From Flavobacterium soyae (GTDB lineage Bacteria; Bacteroidota; Bacteroidia; Flavobacteriales; Flavobacteriaceae), in the NCBI RefSeq assembly GCF_021245985.1, contig NZ_JAJQXA010000013.1:87678-151677 (forward strand): a stretch of DNA of 64,000 nucleotides, in the 5' to 3' direction. The notes beneath the pieces were generated by a model. It saw only the letters and a program-made list of their open reading frames with translations, searched no databases and was not told where the DNA came from. The first letter of the stretch is position 1, and each line of letters begins with the position of its first letter. Made by a program: the position numbers and the translations under genes. This document shows positions 44,101 to 52,221 of the stretch, piece by piece.

Positions 44101-45898
44101 AACTATAAGTGCTAGCAATTCATCAGGAACTTATACAGCGGCTTGGACGCCAGCAGCAAATCAGTTTGGAGTTTCTCATACTTTAACCGTTACGGCTACT
44201 GCATCAAACGGAACAACAGAGTCAAAAACATATAGTTTTACATTAACTTGTTCAGGTTCAAACTGTCCTAATTCATTACCTGTAATTACATGGAATTCAC
44301 CATCTGCTACTGTATACCAAAATTCTTTCCAGGCTGTGCCAATTTCAGTTACAGCTGTTGATAGTAACGGATCGGTTTCAGGTGTTACGATTACCATAAA
44401 TGGAGGTACATTTAACATGACAGCAGGTACAAATAATACCTATACGTATAATTTTACACCATCTGCTTATCAGGATTATCCAGTTGTTATCAAAGCAACC
44501 GATAATCAATCTGGTGTAACTACATTAAACAATACCATTAAAATTGCTCAAGTAGGTACAAATAGATTCATTCCGCTTCCTTCTAAAATTATTTTAGGAT
44601 ATGCACATTCTTGGGAAAATGCTGGTGCTCCATTTTTATATTTTTCTCAAATGGTAGGAAGTAAGTTTAACGTAGTTGATTATTCTTTCGTAGAAACAGT
44701 TAATCGTGATGGTTATACACCAGTATTAACTACAAATGACAATAGATATTTGACCAATGGTGTTTTCAATAAACAATTGTTGAAAAATGATATAAAATCA
44801 TTAAGAGATAGTGGCGTTCCTGTTATTGTTTCTATTGGAGGTCAAAATGGTCATGTTGTTTTAGAGAATGTAACTCAAAAAAATATTTTTGTTAATGGTC
44901 TAAAAGCAATTATCGATGAGTATCAATTTGATGGAGTTGATATTGATTTTGAAGGCGGATCAATGAATTTTAGTGCAGGAGGTTTAAGAGATATTTCTTA
45001 TGCGGGTATTTCTGCTTATCCAAGATTAAAAAACGTAGTAGATGCTTTCAAAGAATTAAAAGCTTACTATGGGCCTGGATTCTTATTAACGGCAGCTCCG
45101 GAAACACAATACGTACAAGGCGGATATTCTACCTATACAGATACTTTTGGTTCCTTCCTGCCAATCATTCAAAACTTACGTAATGAATTAGATTTGTTAG
45201 CGGTACAATTGTACAATACAGGAGGAGAAAACGGATTAGATGGTCAATATTACGGTTCAGCTAAGAAATCAAATATGGTTACAGCCTTGACTGATATGGT
45301 TATAAAAGGATATAACATTGCTTCAACAGGAATGCATTTTGATGGTTTACCAGCTTCAAAAGTTCTTATTGCATTACCGGCTTGTCCGAGTGCAGCAGGC
45401 AGCGGTTATTTAACACCGCAAGAAGGAATAAATGCTATGCATTATTTAAGAACCGGAACTACTTTTTCTGGAAGAACATACACTATGCAGCCAGGCGGGC
45501 CATATCCTTCTTTAAGAGGTTTAATGACTTGGTCTGTAAACTGGGATGCATCTTCTTGTGGTAATTCATCTGAATTATCTAAAGCATATGCGGCTTATTT
45601 CGCTTCGCAGTCAGCTGCAAAAACATTAGCACTTGATGATATTTCTTCAAAAAATACTGCAACGATTGCATATTTTAAAAACAATGCATTATCAGTTTCA
45701 AATGAAAATGAAGAGATCGTTCAGGTAGATGTATTCAACATAGTTGGACAAAATTTAGTAAGTCACAGAAATGTTCAAAACAATAAAGAAGTATTGCTTC
45801 AAAGTCATAGTTTCTCATCTAAACAATTGTTTTTAGTTGTAGTAACAGACAAATCAGGAAACAAGAAATCATTTAAAGTAATGAACTTTTTAAACTAG
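41168..45898 (+). CDS. chiA: large secreted chitinase with two GH18 domains
   Basis: A 1576-residue enzyme, about the size of F. johnsoniae ChiA. Signal peptide ends at ALAQP. N-terminal GH18 barrel (about 23-455) with D155GFDIDWEYP, acid Glu162. A middle region (about 460-1135) has repeated carboxypeptidase-regulatory/SdrD-B-like modules (SGTVLNG(S/T)TPVSGVTV) and Ig-like modules. C-terminal GH18 barrel (about 1138-1490) with D1255GVDIDFEGG, acid Glu1262. The last ~90 residues end FKVMNFLN and look like a type IX secretion signal region. Two barrels of different type suggest combined exo and endo attack on crystalline chitin. It is separated from the hexosaminidase gene by 455 bp. Confidence 0.95.
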   Translation: MKHYYRLLFLLLFPLLALAQPAHGKKVVGYYAQWSIYARDFNVPKIDGSKITHLNYSFYGTTYDPAHPENTKLKCLDTYADFEHMEGGIPWDAPVKGNFYDLKKLKEKYPHLKVLISVGGWTKGQDLSPIAASPVARAALAADMANFIVTYPFIDGFDIDWEYPLSGGTDGTEIVNGSPVPPQKYSPDDNKNLVLLLKAMRQAMPNKLVTIAAGNNVRKVSQQYLGPNNRSQYGMTEDISTYCDYITYFGYDFGGNWYDKTCYNAPLYASGNPNDPLYGATQSESLDELTNQYLNVIGFPANKLIMGLPFYGKKFDHVATNSTNGLFVSAPRDIVGGCTNPQNPIGTWDGSGACERSGSIEICDLVGNPVTNSHAYLDPNTMQVTPSAASAGWVRYFDNTTKVPYLYNAARKEFISYEDKQSIDLKVQYIKSRNLAGGMIWELSQDTRGSIPNSLLTQVDTSFGSVVPGTVSISGSAKNGSALVTDVTVELRNASNAVIQTVVSATGNFAFNNLTSGQNYTLTALKTTYTFTPVTLTNVTVNQTGVIINGTQPTYTVSGTVLNGSTPVSGVTVSAVSGSSTLTAVSNASGVYSVPGLTAGLNYTVTAAKTGFSYTPASTVYNAIDANKTLNFTQGTAVVTYTVSGTVLNGTTPVSGVTVTAASTAGNVTATTNSSGAYTLTLASGGNYTVTAALTGQTFTPASTVYSNLNANKTLNFTQDVVSTTNKISGTVKNGTTPVAGAKVEIVLPWTDSTHNWKSVLATTDAQGKYSFDNSVVAGYTQILSLKLNSWENGETAYFPNNLANFPVPANPTVYNFNTSSTAKAAQVQANLISGTVKNGTTPVAGAKVEIVLPWTDSTHNWKSVLATTDTSGNYTFDNSVVAGYAQILSLKLNTWENGEQTYYPNNLANFAVPTTPTVYNFNRQAVVTTKPVVTITAPTASAIAINLGSAINFVATVGLSAADATTISSVVFSLDGQTISASNSSGTYTAAWTPAANQFGVSHTLTVTATASNGTTESKTYSFTLTCSGSNCPNSLPVITWNSPSATVYQNSFQAVPISVTAVDSNGSVSGVTITINGGTFNMTAGTNNTYTYNFTPSAYQDYPVVIKATDNQSGVTTLNNTIKIAQVGTNRFIPLPSKIILGYAHSWENAGAPFLYFSQMVGSKFNVVDYSFVETVNRDGYTPVLTTNDNRYLTNGVFNKQLLKNDIKSLRDSGVPVIVSIGGQNGHVVLENVTQKNIFVNGLKAIIDEYQFDGVDIDFEGGSMNFSAGGLRDISYAGISAYPRLKNVVDAFKELKAYYGPGFLLTAAPETQYVQGGYSTYTDTFGSFLPIIQNLRNELDLLAVQLYNTGGENGLDGQYYGSAKKSNMVTALTDMVIKGYNIASTGMHFDGLPASKVLIALPACPSAAGSGYLTPQEGINAMHYLRTGTTFSGRTYTMQPGGPYPSLRGLMTWSVNWDASSCGNSSELSKAYAAYFASQSAAKTLALDDISSKNTATIAYFKNNALSVSNENEEIVQVDVFNIVGQNLVSHRNVQNNKEVLLQSHSFSSKQLFLVVVTDKSGNKKSFKVMNFLN
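43349..43978 (+). repeat. 315-bp tandem duplication inside chiA
   Basis: Two direct copies (43349-43663 and 43664-43978) encode near-identical 105-residue modules: SGTVKNGTTPVAGAKVEIVL, then PWTDSTHNWKSVLATTD, NSWENGE or NTWENGE, and PTVYNFN. Nucleotide identity is high and in frame, pointing to recent duplication. Confidence 0.85.
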
Positions 45899-46048
45899 AA
45901 TAAAATGATTGAAAATTTAGAAATAAAAATATTGGGACGGTTAAAATTGAGTTTGGTTATTTATTTTTTAATCTGATTTTTATTTCGAATAAATGCCGTG
46001 AATTGAGGTGATTTGTTATTTGGTTTTCACCTTCAGGAGCGCATTATG

Positions 46049-46079
46049 AACCTGGCAATTATATTGTCAGGTTTTTTTA
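46049..46079 (+). terminator. terminator downstream of chiA
   Basis: AACCTGGCAAT/ATTGTCAGGTT stem (one wobble) followed by seven T, about 150 bp after the chiA stop. Confidence 0.8.
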
Positions 46080-46117
46080 TGTTTAAAAGTAAAGTAACCA
46101 CAACGAATAGTCGTTGC

Positions 46118-46175
46118 GAGGAATGAAGCAGCCACACTAACAATTGATTAAGCAAGTGAGATTGCTTCGTTCCTC
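46118..46175. repeat. GAGGAATGAAGCA inverted repeat
   Basis: Arms GAGGAATGAAGCA (46118-46130) and TGCTTCGTTCCTC (46163-46175), one mismatch, 32-nt loop. Related in wording (GAGGAACGA) to the repeats before bshA. Besides this and the terminator the 339-bp gap shows nothing. Confidence 0.7.
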
Positions 46176-46184
46176 AGAAAGACA

Positions 46185-46211
46185 TTGCATGAAAAAAAAT
46201 CAGTACTTTTG
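46185..46211 (+). promoter_or_regulatory. candidate promoter of the TlpA-like gene
   Basis: TTG (46185-46187), 16 nt, TACTTTTG (46204-46211), 26 bp before the ATG. Spacing is slightly short but both boxes fit. Confidence 0.5.
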
Positions 46212-46237
46212 ACTTCAGAATTATCGTATAAAACTTC

Positions 46238-47011
46238 ATGAAAAAATCAATCACCATTATAATTACATTTCTAATTTTTACTTCTTCTTTCGCTCAAAAT
46301 AAATTCGGAAATCCAGAAGTAAATCCAATTCAAATTCAAAAAACTTTCAGCGATTGGTCAATTTATCAAAGCAAAAAAATAATGCTTTCCAGAGATTTTA
46401 CTGCGCTTGATTCTTCTTCAAAAGAAATTTCAAAAGAAGCTTTTTTAGATCAATTAGCAAACGGAAATTTTATTCCGATTAGATTAAAATCAGAAGATGC
46501 AGTTTACTATTATAAACTCTTCAAAATTCAGCCAAAAACAGATACTAGTATAAAAGCTACGATCAATCAAATAGGTTTTGATGCGCTTAAAAATTATAAG
46601 ATGGAAGGAACGGCTTTTCCGCCATTTTCATTTAAAGATTTAGACGGAAATGTAGTTTCAAACGAAACTATGAAAGGTAAAATAATCGTAATAAAATGCT
46701 GGTATATACATTGTACGCCATGCATAAGAGAATTTCCGCAGGTAAATAAACTTACAGAGGAATACAAAGACCGAAAAGATATTCTATTTATAAGTTTAGC
46801 AGAAGATTCTCCAGAACAATTAAAAGCATTCTTAGCCAGAAAACCACTTTCGTATTCAGTAATTCCAAATATGAAAGAATACATGAATGAATCTTTACAG
46901 CTAAATTCATTTCCAACACATTTTATTCTAAATAAAGAAGGATTAATTTCTAAAGTCCTGCCCAATTTCGAAAGCTTAGAAGTGGCGCTGGCTAAAGAAA
47001 GTAAGCTGTAG
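46238..47011 (+). CDS. TlpA-like thioredoxin-fold protein
   Basis: A 257-residue exported protein (signal peptide ends at SFAQ). Residues about 125-257 form a thioredoxin/AhpC-TSA fold with redox motif Cys159-Thr-Pro-Cys162 (WYIHCTPCIREFPQ) and the cis-Pro loop NSFPTHFIL. The N-terminal 100 residues are specific to Bacteroidota relatives. Likely a periplasmic disulfide reductase or cytochrome-maturation type protein. Single gene with its own promoter. Confidence 0.87.
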   Translation: MKKSITIIITFLIFTSSFAQNKFGNPEVNPIQIQKTFSDWSIYQSKKIMLSRDFTALDSSSKEISKEAFLDQLANGNFIPIRLKSEDAVYYYKLFKIQPKTDTSIKATINQIGFDALKNYKMEGTAFPPFSFKDLDGNVVSNETMKGKIIVIKCWYIHCTPCIREFPQVNKLTEEYKDRKDILFISLAEDSPEQLKAFLARKPLSYSVIPNMKEYMNESLQLNSFPTHFILNKEGLISKVLPNFESLEVALAKESKL

Positions 47012-47022
47012 ATTTTTGAAAC

Positions 47023-47142
47023 CATATAAGTTCATATAAGAGATTATAAGTTTGATTTAAATGAACTTATATCACTTATATGATAGAAATTGATTCTTCT
47101 CAATTGTAAGTTAAACTTTAATAAACTTATATCACTTATATG
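47023..47142. repeat. ATATAAG word repeat
   Basis: Words CATATAAGTTCATATAAG and GATTATAAGTTT are followed by two copies of AACTTATATCACTTATATG (47074-47092 and 47124-47142), so the segment can pair with itself. Non-coding; ends 25 bp before the ABC-F promoter box. Confidence 0.65.
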
Positions 47143-47167
47143 GTGAGAAAAATTAAACCTTTTTCCG

Positions 47168-47175
47168 TACTTTTG
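47168..47175 (+). promoter_or_regulatory. candidate -7 box of the ABC-F gene
   Basis: TACTTTTG matches TAnnTTTG, 26 bp before the ATG; no clear TTG upstream. Confidence 0.4.
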
Positions 47176-47201
47176 CACCAAAATTAATTAAAAAGACATT
47201 C

Positions 47202-48821
47202 ATGTTAACAGTCAATAATTTATCAGTTCAATTTGGCAAACGAATTTTGTTTGACGAAGTAAATACCACATTCACTCACGGAAATATTTACGGCGTTATT
47301 GGAGCCAATGGTGCTGGAAAATCTACTTTCTTAAAAGTTATTTCGGGTGATATCGACCCAACTTCCGGGCATATTCATTTAGAACCGGGAAAACGTATGT
47401 CGGTTTTAAACCAAAATCACAACATGTTCGATGAGCATACCGTTTTGGAAACCGTTTTAATGGGAAATAAAGTTCTGTACGCTGTTAAAAAAGAAATGGA
47501 TGAACTTTATTTGGATTATAATGACGCAAATGCAGACAGAATAGGGGAATTACAAGTTCAGTTTGAAGAAATGAACGGCTGGAACGCTGATTCTGATGCT
47601 GCGGCAATGTTGTCTAACTTAGGAATTAATGAAGAGTATCATTATACCTTAATGAGCGATATGGAAGGAAAAATGAAAGTTCGTGTGCTTTTGGCACAGG
47701 CACTTTTTGGAAATCCAGATTTGCTTATTATGGATGAGCCTACCAACGATTTGGATTTCGAGACAATCGCCTGGTTAGAAAATTTCTTAGCAAACTACGA
47801 AAACACTGTAATTGTAGTATCTCACGACCGTCACTTTTTAGATGCGGTTTGTACACATATTTCTGATATTGATTTCGGAAAAATCAATCACTATTCAGGA
47901 AACTATACATTCTGGTACGAGTCTAGCCAATTAGCAGCAAAACAACGTGCACAGCAAAACAAAAAAGCAGAAGAGAAGAAACAAGAGCTGGAAGAATTTA
48001 TTCGTCGTTTTAGTGCAAACGTAGCGAAATCTAAACAAGCAACTTCTCGTAAAAAAATGATTTCTAAATTGAATATTTCTGAAATCAAACCTTCAAGCCG
48101 TCGTTACCCTGCGATTATTTTCGATCAGGATCGCGAAGCCGGAGATCAGATTTTGAATGTAGAAAACTTATCTGCTTCTGTAGATGGTGAGCTTTTATTT
48201 AAAGATGTTGATTTGAATATGGCAAAAGGAGATAAAATTGTTCTTTTCTCAAAAGATTCACGTGCAACAACAGCTTTCTACGAAATTTTAAACGGAAATC
48301 AAAAAGCAGATTCTGGAACTTTTGATTGGGGAATTACAACAAACCAAGCATATCTTCCTGCTGAAAACCATTCTTTCTTCGAAAATGATTTAACTTTAGT
48401 AGATTGGTTACGTCAATACGCTAAAACAGAAGAAGAGCGTGATGAAGTATTTATTAGAGGTTTTTTAGGGAAAATGATTTTCTCTGGTGAAGAAGCTTTA
48501 AAAACAAGCCGAGTTTTATCTGGAGGAGAAAAAGTACGTTGTATGCTTTCAAGAATGATGATGGAACGTGCTAACGTTTTAATGCTTGACGAACCAACAA
48601 ATCACTTAGATTTGGAGTCTATTACAGCTTTCAATAACTCATTGAAAAACTTTAAAGGTTCTGTAATTTTTACAACGCATGACCACGAGTTCGCGCAAAC
48701 TGTTGGTAACAGAATCGTAGAATTGACACCAAACGGAGTAATCGACCGTTACATGACATTTGACGAATATCTTGATGATGAAAAGATTCAGGAACAAAGA
48801 AAGAAGATGTATAATCTTTAA
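47202..48821 (+). CDS. ABC-F family ATPase (YbiT-like) with one degenerate nucleotide site
   Basis: A 539-residue soluble protein of two ABC domains joined by a charged helical linker (about 235-290), with no membrane part; ABC-F proteins act on ribosomes. Domain 1 has a normal Walker A (GANGAGKST, Lys40) and Walker B (LLIMDEPTNDLD) but a broken signature (MSDMEGKMKVR). Domain 2 has a normal signature (LSGGEKVR) and Walker B (LMLDEPTNHLD), but its Walker A position reads FSKDSRATTAFYE (about 349-361) without the GxGK-S/T core. One composite site is thus intact and one degenerate. It may be a translation factor or an antibiotic-resistance type protein; sequence does not decide. Confidence 0.92.
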   Translation: MLTVNNLSVQFGKRILFDEVNTTFTHGNIYGVIGANGAGKSTFLKVISGDIDPTSGHIHLEPGKRMSVLNQNHNMFDEHTVLETVLMGNKVLYAVKKEMDELYLDYNDANADRIGELQVQFEEMNGWNADSDAAAMLSNLGINEEYHYTLMSDMEGKMKVRVLLAQALFGNPDLLIMDEPTNDLDFETIAWLENFLANYENTVIVVSHDRHFLDAVCTHISDIDFGKINHYSGNYTFWYESSQLAAKQRAQQNKKAEEKKQELEEFIRRFSANVAKSKQATSRKKMISKLNISEIKPSSRRYPAIIFDQDREAGDQILNVENLSASVDGELLFKDVDLNMAKGDKIVLFSKDSRATTAFYEILNGNQKADSGTFDWGITTNQAYLPAENHSFFENDLTLVDWLRQYAKTEEERDEVFIRGFLGKMIFSGEEALKTSRVLSGGEKVRCMLSRMMMERANVLMLDEPTNHLDLESITAFNNSLKNFKGSVIFTTHDHEFAQTVGNRIVELTPNGVIDRYMTFDEYLDDEKIQEQRKKMYNL

Positions 48822-48840
48822 TCTATAAATTACAAATATT

Positions 48841-48883
48841 AAAAATCCCAAATTCTAATTAAATAGAATTTGGGATTTTTTTT
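48841..48883. terminator. strong bidirectional terminator
   Basis: AAAAATCCCAAATTCTA/TAGAATTTGGGATTTTT stem with flanking A- and T-runs, between the ABC-F gene and the convergent small gene. Confidence 0.9.
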
Positions 48884-48887
48884 AGTT

Positions 48888-49061
48888 TTATTTACCTCCG
48901 AAAACTTTAGCGAAAATCCAGATAATAATCGCAATAATAAAAATTACGATAAAAATTCCGAATCCCATTCCGGCTTTAAAAATGTCTCCAATAACTTCGC
49001 AGCTTGCAAATGAAAATAGTATAACAAATACCATTAACAATCTTGTAATTTTATTTTGCAT
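48888..49061 (-). CDS. 57-residue small membrane lipoprotein
   Basis: A short gene: MQNKITRLLMVFVILFSFASCEVIGD gives a signal peptide with lipobox Cys21, followed by a Gly-rich turn and a second membrane helix (residues about 33-51, rich in Ile/Phe), ending AKVFGGK. I recognise this as a small protein kept in Flavobacteria, of unknown function. Ile content is striking. It has its own strong terminator directly downstream. Confidence 0.75.
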   Translation of the reverse strand: MQNKITRLLMVFVILFSFASCEVIGDIFKAGMGFGIFIVIFIIAIIIWIFAKVFGGK

Positions 49062-49159
49062 GACCCTGAGTTTTTAAATTGTTTATTAAAATTACTTCAG
49101 AAATCAGGAAAATGCCTTATACAATTTTTGGAAAAAGTTTTAGGATTTGGATTCTAGTT

Positions 49160-49285
49160 TTACAGGTTTTTTTGCGAATGTTTCAAGTCCATCTCTTTGA
49201 TGAAAGAATTTCGATTAAAATTTTTTACAAATCCTGACTTTTCTCCTTTTTCTAATTCTTTAATTATATTTTCTTTTTTGAACAT
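49160..49285 (-). CDS. 41-residue small protein, possible ParD-like antitoxin remnant
   Basis: A short frame on the same strand as, and 28 bp after, the amidohydrolase gene. It is helical and charged, with the block EKGEKSGFVKNFNRNSFIKE, which resembles the C-terminal part of ParD/RHH-type antitoxins (SGF-x3-FDR pattern). The DNA-binding RHH half and a toxin gene are missing. It could be a truncated antitoxin or an independent small protein. Weak call. Confidence 0.35.
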   Translation of the reverse strand: MFKKENIIKELEKGEKSGFVKNFNRNSFIKEMDLKHSQKNL

Positions 49286-49313
49286 TTTTTTTCTGATTTA
49301 TACTTTGAAGACA

Positions 49314-50516
49314 TTAAAACAAATACCTTTTATTATTAGCGCTCATAAACAGAGGAAAATATCCGCTTAGATTCTTTTGACCAACGGCAACGACTTTTAG
49401 TTCGGCATTTTCTTTTGCAACCATAAAATAGTCTGTTCCAAATAAAACCCGCTCTGGGAGGATAAGGCCATTTTTTAAATCACCAGATAACTGTATCATA
49501 CAATTTTCATCGCACAATGAATACGAAATATCTGTAAATGTATTAGGATATTTTTCTATCAGGATTTTTTGTTTGATAATGTCATACCATGATGTTAGAT
49601 TACCTTCCAGAGTTTTTGCTGCCTGATACAATTTGGCACTTTTTGCATCTGGATTTTTTACACCCAATATTTCAATATCTCCTCCCATATGCGCAATGCA
49701 GAGTTTTAGTTTAGGGTATTTGTCTAAAACAGGAATATAATTTTCAGGATGTGAAAAAAGATTGCATGCTCGTGAATTTTCCCTAAATGATTTATCAGAA
49801 GCGTTTTTGTATTTAGAAATACGCGCAGTAATTACGGGCATTAAAGGATGCGCCGGATTGACTGATGTTGGATTATCAGGAATAACCGACCAGACATTTT
49901 TGCCTAAATAATAACTGCCGCCACGAGTACAATGCGTCATAACAGGAATATTATTTTTTTCGGCATATTGATAAAGACTGTCCAATCGTGCATCAAAGGG
50001 GAAAAAGCCATTTGCAGGATATAATTTAATTCCAACAAAGGTTTTACTTTCAATTGCTTTTTTAAGATTTTCGAGGTTTTTAATATCCGGATTTCTGGGG
50101 TCTATGCCATAAAAAGGGAATAATGTACTTGGGTAAGTTTTTTTCAATTTGTAGATATCCTGTATTTGTGAATTGAAATCTTTTTCGGGTTTTTTGTCGG
50201 GATCACTCATATAATCCATATCGATAGTGAGTGCGACTATTTTTATTCCGCTGTATTCAGAGTTATCATAAGCTCCTTTCAAGTCAAGAAATACCTCTTC
50301 CTGCGAAGCCATAACACCAATTTTTAGGAATTGTAAAATTCTTTTCGGAATTAAATTTCCCAATTTTGTAATTAACCAGGAGACTGGTCGGGTTAATATT
50401 AACCATTTAAGAAAGGTAGAAGCTCCGTCTCCAAGTTTGGCCGCTACCTGTAAAAAGTCTTTTGGGGCACATTTTCCTGTAAAGATGTGCGAATGAATGT
50501 TGTATATATCGTTCAT
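49314..50516 (-). CDS. amidohydrolase-2 family metal-dependent hydrolase
   Basis: A 400-residue TIM-barrel protein. Metal-site motifs are visible: IHSHIF at 7-12 (HxH), KLYPANGF, MTHCTRGG, LCIAHMGGDIEI, and VLFGTDYF (late Asp). This fits the amidohydrolase-2 group that includes decarboxylases and lactonases. A hydrophobic/amphipathic stretch at about 33-70 is unusual for the group and may touch the membrane. No signal peptide. It follows the membrane-protein gene by 12 bp, so the two are one operon. Substrate unknown. Confidence 0.8.
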   Translation of the reverse strand: MNDIYNIHSHIFTGKCAPKDFLQVAAKLGDGASTFLKWLILTRPVSWLITKLGNLIPKRILQFLKIGVMASQEEVFLDLKGAYDNSEYSGIKIVALTIDMDYMSDPDKKPEKDFNSQIQDIYKLKKTYPSTLFPFYGIDPRNPDIKNLENLKKAIESKTFVGIKLYPANGFFPFDARLDSLYQYAEKNNIPVMTHCTRGGSYYLGKNVWSVIPDNPTSVNPAHPLMPVITARISKYKNASDKSFRENSRACNLFSHPENYIPVLDKYPKLKLCIAHMGGDIEILGVKNPDAKSAKLYQAAKTLEGNLTSWYDIIKQKILIEKYPNTFTDISYSLCDENCMIQLSGDLKNGLILPERVLFGTDYFMVAKENAELKVVAVGQKNLSGYFPLFMSANNKRYLF

Positions 50517-50528
50517 GATTGTATAATT

Positions 50529-51497
50529 TTAAGATGGTTTTATTCCGGCTCTTCTAATGTTTATTGCTTTTACCATAACTTCAAACCAAAAAGGCGCTCC
50601 AAAGCTGAGAGCAAATGCTGAAATTATAATTCCACAAATCCACCACAAGAACATTGGCAAAAACTTTTCTTCTTTTGAATTTAAAAAATCAGAATTATAT
50701 CCAATTGGAAGAGAGCTATCTTCTATTTCAGTAATTACTGATTTGATACTTTCTATATTTTTAGCAATATCAACCGAATCAATTTTTTGAGCATTAATTT
50801 TATTTTCAAGTGCCTTTTTTTCGGCTATTAACACAAGATCTTTGCGATACTTATCATCAGTATTTAATTTTTTAATTAGAGTAATAGAATCAACATTCAG
50901 CGCCAGGCAAACTAATAAACTTATAATAAAGAGGCTTCTTTTTGTTTTTGTTTTATACCAGCCGCTTACTCTGGCCATATAATCATCAAACCAATCTGCA
51001 ATTTTTTTCTTTAATTCGGTATAGTTTTCCGTTTTTTCATAAAATGCCCTTAAATAACTTTTTAATGGACTGTAGTTCATTTGTTCAAGTCCTTTTTGAA
51101 ATCTCTTATAAGGATCTTCAATGCGTTCTTCGACCAGTTTAACATCTACTAAATTTGCAGATCCTTTAGGATCAAAAATATTTTCAAATTTTGTAGTTTC
51201 AGATTGACTCCCAATAATATCAATCAAGGCATCAGCAAACATATCAGACGAAATGTACTGCGGGTAAGAATCCCTGTTTTTTTTAAGCTGATCGATACTA
51301 AAGTGGCTGTATAAGCTGGCACCGTAGCTTTTGTTCACAGGATCGTTTAATAATTTAAGAATTGTTTCGTAAAGAAAACGGCCTCTTTTTTGGGTTTTGT
51401 AGGAGTACCATTCAAAGAGTAACGAAACAAGGGTACTAAAGAGAAAGTAAAATAAACCTAACGCAATTAGTATTTCCAAAATTTTAGATACTTGCAT
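50529..51497 (-). CDS. membrane protein of unknown function (operon with amidohydrolase)
   Basis: A 322-residue protein with an N-terminal helix (about 8-28), a long soluble helical region (about 30-185), a second helix (about 188-205), a short coiled coil, and a last helix (about 280-303) followed by SFGAPFWFEVMVKAINIRRAG, a tail I recall from several uncharacterised bacterial membrane proteins. First gene of the pair with the amidohydrolase. No enzyme motif. Possibly a scaffold placing the hydrolase at the inner membrane (inference). Confidence 0.75.
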   Translation of the reverse strand: MQVSKILEILIALGLFYFLFSTLVSLLFEWYSYKTQKRGRFLYETILKLLNDPVNKSYGASLYSHFSIDQLKKNRDSYPQYISSDMFADALIDIIGSQSETTKFENIFDPKGSANLVDVKLVEERIEDPYKRFQKGLEQMNYSPLKSYLRAFYEKTENYTELKKKIADWFDDYMARVSGWYKTKTKRSLFIISLLVCLALNVDSITLIKKLNTDDKYRKDLVLIAEKKALENKINAQKIDSVDIAKNIESIKSVITEIEDSSLPIGYNSDFLNSKEEKFLPMFLWWICGIIISAFALSFGAPFWFEVMVKAINIRRAGIKPS

Positions 51498-51788
51498 AGA
51501 TAATTTGTTTTTGGTTAAAAATAGATTAGTTTAATTTTGGTTAATAAGAAAAACCACAGCTAATTTATTTAAACAAAAGTTAAATTATTATTTGTAAGGT
51601 AAATATTTCACTTTATCGAATCTAATTTGTTATTTGGTGATTAATTCGTGAATGAAAAAGACTACATTATAAAAATATTAACATTTTAAATTGAACTATA
51701 ATTAATTTATTATTTTCAATTGTTAAAATGGTTAAAATTTGCAAGAGTCAGATTTCAATCTGTTTTTATAAAATCTGATGAATAAAAA

Positions 51789-52110
51789 ATGAGGTTGTAT
51801 CAAAAGTCGACACAGCTCTTTTACTATAATTATTTTGTTTGTTTTTAGTGATTTAATTGATCACTTTTTGATATCCGATTTATCATTCCATAGGAATGTT
51901 TCGTAGATAGAAAAAATAATTATCAGTCACATTTGCGTTCCATAGGAACGTTTGATCGATCAGATTATTAAAAACAATGTCAAAATCAAACGTTCCTACA
52001 GAACGTGAACCATTATAACAATATAATTTTCTACCAATGAAATGTTCCTACAGAACAAGGAAACATGTAAAATAACAAAGAGATTATGTCGACTTTTTAT
52101 ACAGCCTCAT
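51789..52110. mobile_element. 322-bp MITE-like element with 24-bp terminal inverted repeats
   Basis: Ends at 51789-51812 and 52087-52110 match in 22 of 24 bp (ATGAGG(T/C)TGTAT... AAAAGTCGACA). No transposase frame is inside. The interior has further palindromes: ATTCCATAGGAAT (51886-51898) and GTTCCATAGGAACGTTTGA with its partner TCAAACGTTCCTACAGAACG. The ends resemble, from memory, IS ends of Flavobacterium; a clear target duplication is not visible. The rest of the 724-bp gap (51498-51788, 52111-52221) is AT-rich with nothing callable. Confidence 0.7.
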
Positions 52111-52221
52111 CTTTTATAATAGGGTGCATATTAAAATGAAATATAAAAATACATTCAATTTGTTGTAAACGATTTTGGTTATTGTGAAAATTTTATTGGG
52201 AATGTCGTTTGGGTTTACTTT

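Noticed and set aside
51498..52221. Considered whether this gap holds a CRISPR array or a broken transposase gene.
   Set aside because: Repeats are inverted, not regularly spaced direct repeats, and no frame resembles a transposase; a MITE-like element explains the ends better.
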